Notes under the pieces: generated by a model
The model's input: only the letters and a program-made list of their open reading frames with translations
Told to the model about the DNA's origin: nothing
Database searches by the model: none
Shown here: one piece after another, positions 38,477-47,016 of the stretch
Numbering within the stretch: position 1 is the stretch's first letter
Layout of the letters: each line of letters begins with the position of its first letter
Assembly (NCBI RefSeq): GCF_001675045.1
Contig: NZ_LYPA01000080.1
Span: forward strand, 186,001 to 250,000
Direction of reading: 5' to 3'
From: Paenibacillus oryzae
GTDB taxonomy: Bacteria; Bacillota; Bacilli; Paenibacillales; Paenibacillaceae
Length of the DNA: 64,000 nucleotides
Position numbers and translations under genes: made by a program

Positions 38477-41400
38477 GTGAAAAAAGTATCGCTCAGAACA
38501 AAGGGCCTGGTTCTCATCGTATTAATCTCTTTTATCCCTTTGCTGCTGGCGGGGGCCGGCAATTATACGGCGGTTAAAAAAACGATTATGGCCACAGAAA
38601 ACGACAAGATCAGCAGCAAGCTGTCCAGTCAGGCGGGCAATATCTCCTCCTGGCTGGATATCCGCCGCGCGGAGGTGCTTGTTATGAGCCGTACAAGCGC
38701 GGTCCGTTTCGGTACCTCCGAGGAGAGAATCCAATATTTTTCCAGGGAGATGGACCGCAGCGGTTATGCGTACCAGGCCATCGGCTATATCGGCAAAAAC
38801 GGCCTGGCTGTTCGAAGCGACGGACCGCCTATTAATATGAGGTCGGCCCCCTTCTATAAGGACGCGTTGTCCGGCAAAGTCGTCATTACGGACCCGTATC
38901 GCCCTACGGCCTCATTGGTAGAGCAGGCTTTTATCGCCGCGCCTGTATACGGCGTCGGAACGGAAATCATCGGCGTTATGTACGCATCCTTGCCCGCCAC
39001 ATCGCTTAGCCGCTATTTTACGCAGACGGACACCAATTCTATTTTTATCTTTTACAATGACGACGGGCAGGTTTTGTACAGCAACAATACTACCTTTGCC
39101 ATAGGCTCCTCTATTGCGGGGAACCCAAGGCTGGAGGCCGATTCGGCGGAGATGCTGAAGGCATACCAGGGCCGGGCGGAGTTGGCGGGCGGTTATACCG
39201 CTTTTTATGCCAAGGTGGCGGGAACGCCATGGCGCATGGCCCAGCTGGAGCCGATCTCCAATCTGGAGAAAGCGTTATCGCCTATTTTTTGGCGCACGCT
39301 GACCACGATCGTTTTATCTGAAGTGATTATTGGCGTATTGTTTTTTCTGTATTTCGAACGGATTATCAAAAGGCTGGAAAGCATTCTCCATGTAACGGAA
39401 AAGGCTGCGGCGGGACAATTCAAGGTGCAGCATCTGGATACGTCGCAAGGCGATGAAATCGGCATGCTGGGACATTCCGTCAACGGGATGATGGAGCATC
39501 TGCAGGAGATGTTCGACAGGCTGAACGCCATCGTTAATCAGAACCAATACGGCTTTATTGTGCTGAACGAGCAATATCGGGTTATGTATCTGAACCAGGT
39601 GGCTGAAAAAATGCTGGGGTACAAGACGCAGGAGCTGTACGGCCACGCAACCCCGTTAATTTTTATGGACATGGATGATATCGAGCTGGAGGCCCGCAAG
39701 CTGACAGAGCTTCTTGGGCGGGAAATCCGTCCCGGCATTGGCGTGTTCGAGGAGCTTCGCAAGCAGTCCTTTTCCTATGAGCGGGAATGGACCTTCATTC
39801 ATAAAGACGGCAAACGCTCGCCAATGCTTATCAGCTCCAACGGGCTGCGCGACGGCAACGGCTCCTTCAGCGGCGTCGTCATCATGGTGCGCGATATTTC
39901 CGACCGGCGGCATGTGGAGAAGATGCGGGACCGTCTGCAAAATATCGTCGAATCCGCAAAGGATCTCATCGCTTCTATTGATCACCACGGAAGGGTCATT
40001 TACATTAATCGTGCCGGAAAGGAAATGCTGGGCGTAACTGAACTGAGCAAAGAGCCGTTAAAGGTTCATCGGCATTTCGAACGCCAGATGTACGAGCATC
40101 TGCTGAAGGGGGCGGCTCAGGCGAGGGAGCTGGGTTATTGGGAAAGCGGTACTCAGCTCCGTAAAACAAACGGCGAATCCCTGTTTGTATCCATCATTGT
40201 TGTTGTTCATAAGGAGGAAGCAACAGGGGAGTTTTTCTATTCCTGTATTGCGCGGGATGTTTCGGAGCAAAAGCTGGTTCAGGAGGAGCTGGTTAGAGCG
40301 ACGCTTGAGGCCGAGGAAGCCAATAAGGCAAAAAGCCGCTTCCTGGCGCTGATGAGCCATGAAATCCGTACGCCGCTCAACGGCATCATTGGACTGACGG
40401 GACTGATGCGCAAAACAAATTTGTCTCATATCCAGAGAGACTACCTGGACAAAATGCATGCTTCCTCCGATTCATTGCTGCGCATAATTAATGATGTGCT
40501 CGATTTTTCCAAAATCGAGGCGGAAAAAATCGAGGTGGAGCGTTTTCCCTTCCAGCCGGATGAATTGCTTGGCCGGCTTGCCAATCAGCTCAGCGTTTTT
40601 CTGGGGGGAAAGGAGCAGTTTGAGCTGATGATCAAAACGCCCAAACGTCTGCCTGTTATGCTGATTGGCGATTCCATGCGTCTGGAGCAGGTTTTGCTGA
40701 ATCTTTGCATGAACGCGATCAAATTTACCGATCACGGGCATGTGAAGCTGGAGCTGGATGTGACGGATGAAGCCGAGGATTACATTACGGTTTCCTTCCT
40801 TATAGAGGATACGGGCATCGGCATGAGCCAGGATCAGGTCGAGCGCCTGTTCAAGCCTTTTACTCAAGCGGACAGCTCCACGACCCGAAAATTTGGCGGG
40901 ACCGGATTGGGCCTGGTCATCTCTAAAAATCTTGTAGAGCTTATGGGCGGCAGCCTTGAAGTCTCCAGCCATGAAGGAGTAGGCAGCTTGTTCAGCTTTG
41001 AGCTGACGTTTGCGGCGGACCCTTACCGTTACGCCGACCATGAAGAGGCTGAAAGCCTCGGTAAGGATCAGACTATCTGGCTGCTGGAGGACGATCATGC
41101 CATGCGGGAGCATTGGACCGGCGTGCTGGAGGAAAGCGGCTATGCCGTTATTTCCTTCGGAAGCTGGCATACCGCAATGGATCGGTTAAGACGGAGCGGC
41201 AAGGGAGCCAGACCTCAATTTTTGATGGCCGACATGGAGATGCCGGATATGTATGGCACGGATACTTGGCTTTCGATGCATCGCATTGCGGAGGAAGCAG
41301 GCGTTCCGGTAATCGCTTATACGACAACCTTTGGCCGGGACGAGCTGATTCAGCTGCCGCAGGAACATCGGCCCTTGTCGATTCTAATCAAGCCGGCTAC

Positions 41401-42340
41401 CCGCTATTCCCTCCTGCGGACATTAAAGGATGCGGTGCAGCAGCCGCCAGTAAGCAAGGAGCAGCCGCAGCTGCCCGCAGCGCCGGAGAAACAAGCCGCT
41501 CCTTCGCATGTCAAGCCGTTCAAGGTGCTGCTGGCGGAGGATAATAAAATCAATCAGCTGGTGGCCATCGAGCTGCTGAAGGAATGCGGCTGCGAGGTCA
41601 GCGTAGCGGAGAACGGGCAAGCGGCGCTGGATATGCTGGAGCGGGAGCCTTGGGACTTGATCCTGATGGATATCCATATGCCGGTTATGGACGGGACGGA
41701 AGCGGTCCGAATCATTCGCTCCAGGCCCGAATTCAAGGATTTGCCCGTTATCGCGGTGACGGCAAATGTTGTTAAAAAGGATCATGAGCAATATTTGAGG
41801 CTGGGCATGAATGGAGTTATTACAAAGCCGCTGTCCGTGAAATTGATTCAGGATATGCTGGATTTTTGGCTAGAGCCCGGAACGGTCAGCGAGGAGGGTG
41901 CGGGGGACAAGGAGAGCGCCGACCGCCGCTTCCCGAGCGGAAGCGACCGCGTTGCGCCAGAGCGGAAACTTGGCCTGGTTGCCGGTATGGATAGTGAAAG
42001 CGCGCTGGAGCGCGTCAATGGCAAGCTTCCTATTTTGCTGCATATGATGGAGCAGTTCCGCATTGATTACGAAAGCTTTATGAACCGGCTAAGGATGATG
42101 ATTGATCAGAAGGATGAATCTGCCGTGCTGCGCATGCTGCATACGCTTAAGGGAGCCGCGGGATATTTGTCCGCGCGCGAGCTTGTAGCCGCTACGGCGG
42201 AGGCGGAAGCGTTTCTTAAGGAAAGCGGGGGAGAAAGCTTTGCGGGGCATTTGCTGCCTCTGGAGAGACTGGAATTCGAGCTGAACCGGTTGCTTGGCGG
42301 TCTTAAGGCAGCAAAGACAGAATTCGACAAAAAAATCTAA
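38477..42340 (+). CDS. Hybrid sensor histidine kinase (Cache-HAMP-PAS-PAS-HK-REC-REC-HPt)
   Basis: 1287 residues. A membrane helix (about 10-30), extracellular Cache-type sensor (40-275), second helix (280-300), HAMP (300-355), two PAS domains (about 360-480 and 490-610), and a HisKA domain with the phosphorylated His628 in MSHEIRTPLNG. The ATPase has DTGIGM and GTGLGLVISKNLVELMGG. Two receiver domains follow (first, MADMEMPD; second, Asp1065 in LILMDIHMPVMDG), then an HPt domain with His1222 in LHTLKGAAGYL. All phosphotransfer residues are present, so a four-step relay is possible. GTG at 38477 has GGAGGAGG ahead; the ATG at 38444 directly after the HD-GYP stop has none. Confidence 0.9.
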   Translation: MKKVSLRTKGLVLIVLISFIPLLLAGAGNYTAVKKTIMATENDKISSKLSSQAGNISSWLDIRRAEVLVMSRTSAVRFGTSEERIQYFSREMDRSGYAYQAIGYIGKNGLAVRSDGPPINMRSAPFYKDALSGKVVITDPYRPTASLVEQAFIAAPVYGVGTEIIGVMYASLPATSLSRYFTQTDTNSIFIFYNDDGQVLYSNNTTFAIGSSIAGNPRLEADSAEMLKAYQGRAELAGGYTAFYAKVAGTPWRMAQLEPISNLEKALSPIFWRTLTTIVLSEVIIGVLFFLYFERIIKRLESILHVTEKAAAGQFKVQHLDTSQGDEIGMLGHSVNGMMEHLQEMFDRLNAIVNQNQYGFIVLNEQYRVMYLNQVAEKMLGYKTQELYGHATPLIFMDMDDIELEARKLTELLGREIRPGIGVFEELRKQSFSYEREWTFIHKDGKRSPMLISSNGLRDGNGSFSGVVIMVRDISDRRHVEKMRDRLQNIVESAKDLIASIDHHGRVIYINRAGKEMLGVTELSKEPLKVHRHFERQMYEHLLKGAAQARELGYWESGTQLRKTNGESLFVSIIVVVHKEEATGEFFYSCIARDVSEQKLVQEELVRATLEAEEANKAKSRFLALMSHEIRTPLNGIIGLTGLMRKTNLSHIQRDYLDKMHASSDSLLRIINDVLDFSKIEAEKIEVERFPFQPDELLGRLANQLSVFLGGKEQFELMIKTPKRLPVMLIGDSMRLEQVLLNLCMNAIKFTDHGHVKLELDVTDEAEDYITVSFLIEDTGIGMSQDQVERLFKPFTQADSSTTRKFGGTGLGLVISKNLVELMGGSLEVSSHEGVGSLFSFELTFAADPYRYADHEEAESLGKDQTIWLLEDDHAMREHWTGVLEESGYAVISFGSWHTAMDRLRRSGKGARPQFLMADMEMPDMYGTDTWLSMHRIAEEAGVPVIAYTTTFGRDELIQLPQEHRPLSILIKPATRYSLLRTLKDAVQQPPVSKEQPQLPAAPEKQAAPSHVKPFKVLLAEDNKINQLVAIELLKECGCEVSVAENGQAALDMLEREPWDLILMDIHMPVMDGTEAVRIIRSRPEFKDLPVIAVTANVVKKDHEQYLRLGMNGVITKPLSVKLIQDMLDFWLEPGTVSEEGAGDKESADRRFPSGSDRVAPERKLGLVAGMDSESALERVNGKLPILLHMMEQFRIDYESFMNRLRMMIDQKDESAVLRMLHTLKGAAGYLSARELVAATAEAEAFLKESGGESFAGHLLPLERLEFELNRLLGGLKAAKTEFDKKI

Positions 42341-42358
42341 CAATTTTCTAACATTCGG

Positions 42359-42387
42359 TTGTTCCTGACGTTTGTGTGCGGTATAGT
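42359..42387 (+). promoter_or_regulatory. Promoter of the response regulator gene
   Basis: TTGTTC (42359-42364), a 17-bp spacer and TATAGT (42382-42387), about 55 bp before the ATG. It suggests independent expression from the hybrid kinase. Confidence 0.6.
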
Positions 42388-42442
42388 TAACTTATACTCC
42401 ACAATACCGACAGAAATCTTCAATTCTTAGAGGGTGACGCCA

Positions 42443-43162
42443 ATGTATAAAGTGTTAGTTATTGAAGATGATGTCATGATGAGCAATATGCTGTCCATGT
42501 ATTTGTCTGAGGAGGGCTACTCTGTCGAGCAGGCGTTTGCCGGCGAGGAGGGACTTCGGCTTGCCGATCAGTTTCATCCCGATCTGGTGCTGCTTGATCT
42601 GATTTTGCCCGATATGAACGGAATTGAGGTTTGCAAGGAAATCAGAAGCGTCTCTAATGTGCCTATTATGATTCTTTCCATGAAAAGTGAAGTTTCGGAG
42701 CGTGTACAGGCATTAAAGACGGGCGCGGATGATTATTTGTGCAAGCCATTCAGCATGCATGAGCTTACGGCGCGGCTTGAAGCCCTCATTCGCCGTTCCA
42801 ATGTGACGCACAACGAAACGGCTGCCGCCAAAGCAGAGGCCAGCGCCGTTCCGGAAAGCGTGGACGAGCATATCCAGCTTGATATCGAACGCCGATTGCT
42901 GCTTGTACGCGGGCAATGGGTAGAAACAACCTTTTCAGAATATGAGTTGATGAAGCTGTTTTTGACTCATCCCGGAAAAGTATTTAGCAGGGAAGAACTG
43001 TTAAATGCGATACGGGGGTTCGATTCTTTTGTGACGGATCGTGCTATTGATGTGCATATCGTTAACCTGCGGAAAAAAATCGAGCAAAATCCCAAGGAGC
43101 CTCGTTTGATTCGAACCGTATGGGGCTTCGGCTATAAATATACGGCCCAGTCTGTCACTTAA
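42443..43162 (+). CDS. OmpR-family response regulator
   Basis: 239 residues. The receiver has acidic IEDD near residue 8, the phosphoacceptor Asp in LVLLDLILPDMNG, LSMKS with the switch Ser, and Lys in CKPF. The winged-helix domain (about 140-235) has FSEYELMKLFLTHPGKVFSREELLNAI, DVHIVNLRKKIE and RTVWGFGYKY. It is a transcription factor controlled by phosphorylation. The ATG at 42443 has GAGGGTGA ahead. It follows the hybrid kinase by 102 bp, but that kinase already has its own receivers and HPt, so the HPt could pass phosphate to this protein. No separate kinase is adjacent. Confidence 0.9.
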   Translation: MYKVLVIEDDVMMSNMLSMYLSEEGYSVEQAFAGEEGLRLADQFHPDLVLLDLILPDMNGIEVCKEIRSVSNVPIMILSMKSEVSERVQALKTGADDYLCKPFSMHELTARLEALIRRSNVTHNETAAAKAEASAVPESVDEHIQLDIERRLLLVRGQWVETTFSEYELMKLFLTHPGKVFSREELLNAIRGFDSFVTDRAIDVHIVNLRKKIEQNPKEPRLIRTVWGFGYKYTAQSVT

Positions 43163-43199
43163 TGTGATTCGGCGCTGTCAGCCGGCGGAAACGCCAATT

Positions 43200-43235
43200 G
43201 GACCCGTCTCTCCCACGAGAGACAGGGTCCTTTTT
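43200..43235 (+). terminator. Terminator of the response regulator gene
   Basis: GGACCCgTCTCTC and GAGAGAcAGGGTCC around CCAC, followed by TTTTTG. Confidence 0.9.
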
Positions 43236-43291
43236 GTCTCCTCCATTTCTAGCTTCAAGCCATCTTCTTGGTACTGAAAAGCAGACTTTTA

Positions 43292-43331
43292 TTGACAACA
43301 CTGTTATAACTGTATATATTGGTAATATACA
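43292..43331 (+). promoter_or_regulatory. Promoter and operator of the GntR/ABC module
   Basis: TTGACA (43292-43297), 17 bp and TATATT (43315-43320). A perfect inverted repeat TGTATAT-N7-ATATACA (43311-43331) covers the -10 box, the expected place for autorepression by the GntR protein. Confidence 0.75.
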
Positions 43332-43368
43332 GAATGAACGGAATACACGGAAGAAGGTGACAATTGGC

Positions 43369-43740
43369 TTGAGAATCATTTTATCCAATACGTCTGATTC
43401 GCCCATCTACGAGCAAATCGAACAGCAGATCAAAACGGCGATTATGAAAGGTGAGCTTCAGCCCGAGGAGCCGCTTCCTTCTATTCGCAACCTGGCCAAG
43501 GAACTGCAGATTAGCGTGATTACAACCAAACGGGCTTATGATGAGCTGGAGCAAGGCGGATTTATTGTGACGGTAGCGGGTAAGGGCTCCTTCGTTGCGG
43601 CAACAAATCCCGAGCTGTACCGGGAAGCGCGAATCAAAATTATTGAGGAAAAGCTGCTGGAGGCTGTGCGTGGAGCCAAATTTATGGACCTGACCCTGAA
43701 GGAACTGCAAGAGATGTTGACTCTCTTATATGAGGAGTGA
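43369..43740 (+). CDS. GntR family regulator, YtrA subfamily
   Basis: 123 residues, the short length of the YtrA group: the GntR winged helix (SPIYEQIEQQIKTAIMKGELQ, PLPSIRNLAKELQISVITTKRAYDELEQGGFIVTVAGKGSFV) followed by only about 45 residues of helical dimerisation tail. Such regulators control ABC exporters encoded downstream and often respond to cell-wall stress. TTG at 43369 with AAGGTG 9 bases ahead. The ABC ATPase starts 5 bp after its stop. Confidence 0.87.
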   Translation: MRIILSNTSDSPIYEQIEQQIKTAIMKGELQPEEPLPSIRNLAKELQISVITTKRAYDELEQGGFIVTVAGKGSFVAATNPELYREARIKIIEEKLLEAVRGAKFMDLTLKELQEMLTLLYEE

Positions 43741-43745
43741 CGAGA

Positions 43746-44609
43746 ATGGAGCCAATTCTGGACATTAAAGGACTGAGCAAAGCATACGATGGATTCCAGC
43801 TGAAGCCCTTTGATCTAAGGCTGGAGCGGGGCAGCATTATGGGGTTTATCGGGCCTAACGGAGCGGGCAAAAGCACAACGATTCGCGCCATTATGAATCT
43901 TGTAAGGAAAGATGGCGGAGATATAAAGATATTTGGATTGGATCATATCCGGCATGAGCAGAAGATCAAGGACAAGATCGGCGTTGTGTTTGATGAGGGG
44001 CATTTTTACGAGGATTTGTCCCTGCACGATACAATGAAGTTTATCAGCCGTTTTTACACCCAGTGGGATTCCAGTCAATTTGATCATTATGTCAAGCAGT
44101 TTCAATTGCCGCTTAAGAAAAAAATCAAGGAACTGTCCAAAGGGATGAAGATGAAGTTTTCGCTGGCCATTGCGTTGTCCCATCACGCCGAGCTGTTAAT
44201 TATGGATGAGCCGACGTCGGGGCTTGATCCGCTGGTGCGGAGCGAATTGCTGGATATATTGATGACGGTGATGCAGGATGAGCAAAAAGCGATTTTGCTG
44301 TCTACCCATATTACGTCCGATTTGGACAAAATCGCCGACTACATCACGTTGCTTCATAACGGAAGCTTGCTCTTCACCAAGCCGAAGGATGCGCTGGCGG
44401 ACCAATACGGAGTGGTTAAGGGAGATTTGCGCCAGCTCCCGCTTCTTCAGGAGCTGTGCATCGGCGTGAAGAAAAACAGCTACGGCTTTGAAGCATTGGT
44501 CGATGACCGCGCTAGAGTCAAACGGGAGCTGGGGGATGCTGTATTGATCGAAAAGCCGAACCTGGAAGAAATCATGCTTTTTTATACAAGGAGGGAGCTG
44601 CATGCTTAA
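43746..44609 (+). CDS. ABC transporter ATP-binding protein
   Basis: 287 residues. Walker A GPNGAGKST, a Q-loop region with VVFDEGHFYEDLS (Glu in place of the usual Gln position), a degenerate signature ELSKGMKMKFSLAIALS (LSGGQ reads LSKGM), Walker B LLIMDEPTSGLDP and switch His in LSTHITSDL. LSKGM is usual for the YtrB/bacitracin-type drug-resistance group. ATG at 43746 with GAGGAG 8 bases ahead. It works with the membrane protein encoded next, which overlaps it by 8 bp and is interrupted. Confidence 0.9.
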   Translation: MEPILDIKGLSKAYDGFQLKPFDLRLERGSIMGFIGPNGAGKSTTIRAIMNLVRKDGGDIKIFGLDHIRHEQKIKDKIGVVFDEGHFYEDLSLHDTMKFISRFYTQWDSSQFDHYVKQFQLPLKKKIKELSKGMKMKFSLAIALSHHAELLIMDEPTSGLDPLVRSELLDILMTVMQDEQKAILLSTHITSDLDKIADYITLLHNGSLLFTKPKDALADQYGVVKGDLRQLPLLQELCIGVKKNSYGFEALVDDRARVKRELGDAVLIEKPNLEEIMLFYTRRELHA

Positions 44610-45258
44610 TTTGTTAAAAAAGGATTTGCTCCTGCAAAAACGGGTCAGCATGATTTATTTAGTTTTTATTATTTTTTTTCTCGCCTCTTCGCCTTTTGAT
44701 GAAGCCACCTTGTTAATGGCGGTGCTTGTAGTCACTTATATCGTTACCTTTAACTCCATTGGGCTGGAGGAGAAAAGCGAAGCCGGCGTTTTGCTGAACA
44801 GCCTGCCGCTAAAGCGCTCGACTATCGTGTTGAGTAAATATGTCATGGTTTATTTACTTGCTCTATTCGTATTTGCCCTAAAATGGATTATTGGCGCTGT
44901 TATGCGGGTAGCGGGGTTTGGCTCCTTAATATAGGACAGTGATTGGTCGCCTGCCTCTATTTTGATGGCGCTGATTGTGGTTACCTTGATGTATGCCTTC
45001 AATTTCCCTATTGTGTTTAAATACGGTTATCTAAAATCGCGGTTCATAAGCTCACTCATCTATTTTGTGCTGTTTTTTGGAACAATGGCTCTGGCTGGCA
45101 ATGAGGGTGCAGCCGTTTGGCTGAAGGAAACCTTCCCTTTCGTGAATGGATTATCTCTGTTGGCGTTCGCCTGGCTGGCTATGATTCCGGTTATACTTAT
45201 TCTTGGTCTTTCCATCTGGGCTTCGATCGCGTTTTATTCAAGGAGAGAATTGGCTTAA
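44602..45258 (+). pseudogene. ABC-2 permease interrupted by an in-frame amber stop
   Basis: The frame that starts MLNLLKKDLLLQKRVSMIYLV runs 110 residues to a TAG at 44932-44934. It then continues in the same frame, without another stop, for 108 more residues (DSDWSPASILMALIVV... to FYSRRELA). Together they make a 218-residue, six-helix ABC-2 permease of the usual length, with the conserved SIGLEEKSEAGVLLNSLPLKRSTIV in the first half. A single change at one codon (for example CAG to TAG) explains it. An ATG at 44998 could in principle restart the second half, but no ribosome site was seen. Readthrough or a sequencing error are the alternatives. Confidence 0.85.
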
Positions 45259-45280
45259 AGCGTAATTTTCACTAACGTTA

Positions 45281-45315
45281 ACCTGTCCCGGCTTATCGCC
45301 AGGGCAGGTTTTTTG
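45281..45315 (+). terminator. Terminator of the GntR/ABC module
   Basis: ACCTGtCCcGGC and GCCaGGgCAGGT with a TTATC-type loop, followed by TTTTTT. Confidence 0.85.
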
Positions 45316-45515
45316 TCGATTCTCTTGAAAAGTTAGCATAACCTAACAAACATCTAAAAAAGGTTTCGGCATTTTTCTAATAGATTTATGACAGTATAGA
45401 CTTAATACAACATAGAGCGGCATACAAGCGAGTGGATCAAAGTATGGTTTTCGTAATGGGAAGCGTACTTTTTAAACGACCTTTTAAAAGAAAATCGGAG
45501 GGGGAACAGGAATCC

Positions 45516-46814
45516 ATGGAAAGCGCCATTGATGCGCTTGGTCGTATGGGAGCTTGCGTCAAGCTAAATCTTGCGATCAATCACAATCAGGCCACAGGAA
45601 AACGGTTGCTCATTGCGCTTATTGATTTGGATCGGTTTTATCGGGTGAACGAAACAAAAGGTACGGAATTTGGCAATTTTGTGCTAAGCGTTGCCAGCAA
45701 ACGGCTGCGTGATACGGCATCGCATATGTCGGGATCTCCTCAAGCCGTGATGAAAAGAATGGAAGGCAATACCTTTTTGGCGATTGTTCCGGTGGACGAA
45801 TCGGCTTCTCACCACTTCAGCATGGTCGAGAGGCTGAAAAATGCTGCGGAACGTCCAGTGCAGGACGGCGCCGAGGAGCTGTATCTGACCGCCAGCATCG
45901 GTGCAACCGTGTATCCGCAGGACGGCAGGTCCGGAGAGGAGCTGCTTTGCCGCGCGGAGTCGGCGTTGTATCAGGTGAAGGAGCATGGAGGAAACAGAGC
46001 GTTATTTTACAATACGGAACATTCCAGCAAGCTTGACCGGAAGCTGATGCTGGAGACGGGTATTCGTCCGGCCTTGGCTACGGGGCAGCTTCATCTTCTC
46101 TATCAGCCAATCGTCGCCATGGAGGACGGCGTTCTCAGAGGGTATGAGGCGCTGCTGCGATGGGATCATCCTCAGTTGGGGAGTATCTCCCCCCATGAAT
46201 TTATTCCAGTTGCGGAGCATAATGGGCTGATTGTGCCAATCGGCGAATGGGTGCTGCGCGAGGCGTGCAGGGTGTTAAGCCATGCTGGAAATCAGGGGCT
46301 CGTAATGTCGTTGAATATTTCTACGGTGCAGCTTCTGAGCCCGGGATTCGCAGCGACAGTGCTGAACACGCTGGCGGAATTTCAGATTCCCCCCGCTTCA
46401 TTAGAGCTTGAAATTACGGAAAGCGTCGTCTGCCGCTCCTTTGAGCTGGCCGTAGCCGTATTAAGCCGTCTGCGGGCTGCAGGCGTTCGGATTGCATTGG
46501 ACAATTTCGGCGTAGGTTATTCGTCGTATCATACGCTGAGACAGCTTCCTTTTCAATGCTTGAAAATAGACAAGGACTTTGTGAGCCAGATTGATTTGTT
46601 AGGCGCAGAGTATCATATCGTGGAATCTGTCGTTAAGCTGACGCGCAAGCTGGGTATGGAGGTAATCGCCAAAGGCGTGGAATACGAAGCGCAGTATCAG
46701 CTGCTCAAGGAGTGGGGCTGTCATTTTGTGCAAGGCCATCTGCTCGGTGAGCCTACACCCTTAGAGGTTAAGCACGAGAGTCGCATTGAAAATGGATTTT
46801 GTATACAGGCTTGA
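45516..46814 (+). CDS. GGDEF-EAL protein with a degenerate cyclase site
   Basis: 432 residues from the ATG at 45516 (behind GGAGGGGGAACAGGA); an upstream GTG at 45432 would add 28 residues but has no clear site. The GGDEF domain (about 25-170) keeps LIALIDLDRFYRVNE and TASIGATVYPQDG, but the GG[DE]EF loop reads EGNTF, so it should not make cyclic di-GMP. The EAL domain (about 185-425) keeps YEALLRW, LNISTVQL, LELEITES, CLKIDKDFV and VQGHLLGEP, but DDFG is DNFG and AEGVE is AKGVE. It has no membrane part. It may be a weak phosphodiesterase or a cyclic di-GMP receptor. Confidence 0.85.
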   Translation: MESAIDALGRMGACVKLNLAINHNQATGKRLLIALIDLDRFYRVNETKGTEFGNFVLSVASKRLRDTASHMSGSPQAVMKRMEGNTFLAIVPVDESASHHFSMVERLKNAAERPVQDGAEELYLTASIGATVYPQDGRSGEELLCRAESALYQVKEHGGNRALFYNTEHSSKLDRKLMLETGIRPALATGQLHLLYQPIVAMEDGVLRGYEALLRWDHPQLGSISPHEFIPVAEHNGLIVPIGEWVLREACRVLSHAGNQGLVMSLNISTVQLLSPGFAATVLNTLAEFQIPPASLELEITESVVCRSFELAVAVLSRLRAAGVRIALDNFGVGYSSYHTLRQLPFQCLKIDKDFVSQIDLLGAEYHIVESVVKLTRKLGMEVIAKGVEYEAQYQLLKEWGCHFVQGHLLGEPTPLEVKHESRIENGFCIQA

Positions 46815-46837
46815 TGAGCAAAGACACGAATAGGAAA

Positions 46838-46871
46838 GCAGGCATGCCCGGTCCAGGGGGCTGCCTTTTTT
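46838..46871 (+). terminator. Terminator of the GGDEF-EAL gene
   Basis: GCAGGCaTGCCC and GGGGgCTGCC around GGTCCA, followed by TTTTTTATTTT. Confidence 0.8.
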
Positions 46872-47016
46872 ATTTTGTTGGGGATATTTTTGTCGCTTTA
46901 TAGGGGATTGTCGGGTGTTATGACGAGATTTGCAACAAATTTGCAACAGTCCTTCTGGTATATGTTGAGTATATAGTTCAAAGCGACTACAGACATAACC
47001 ATGGGAGGAATATGAA

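Noticed and set aside
43198-43368. Longer start for the GntR regulator
   Set aside because: The extension overlaps the preceding terminator and the promoter TTGACA/TATATT, so translation must start at the TTG 43369.
44962-45258. Independent small membrane protein gene after the ABC permease
   Set aside because: It is in the same frame as the upstream half, begins mid-domain and lacks a ribosome site; better explained as the rest of an interrupted permease.
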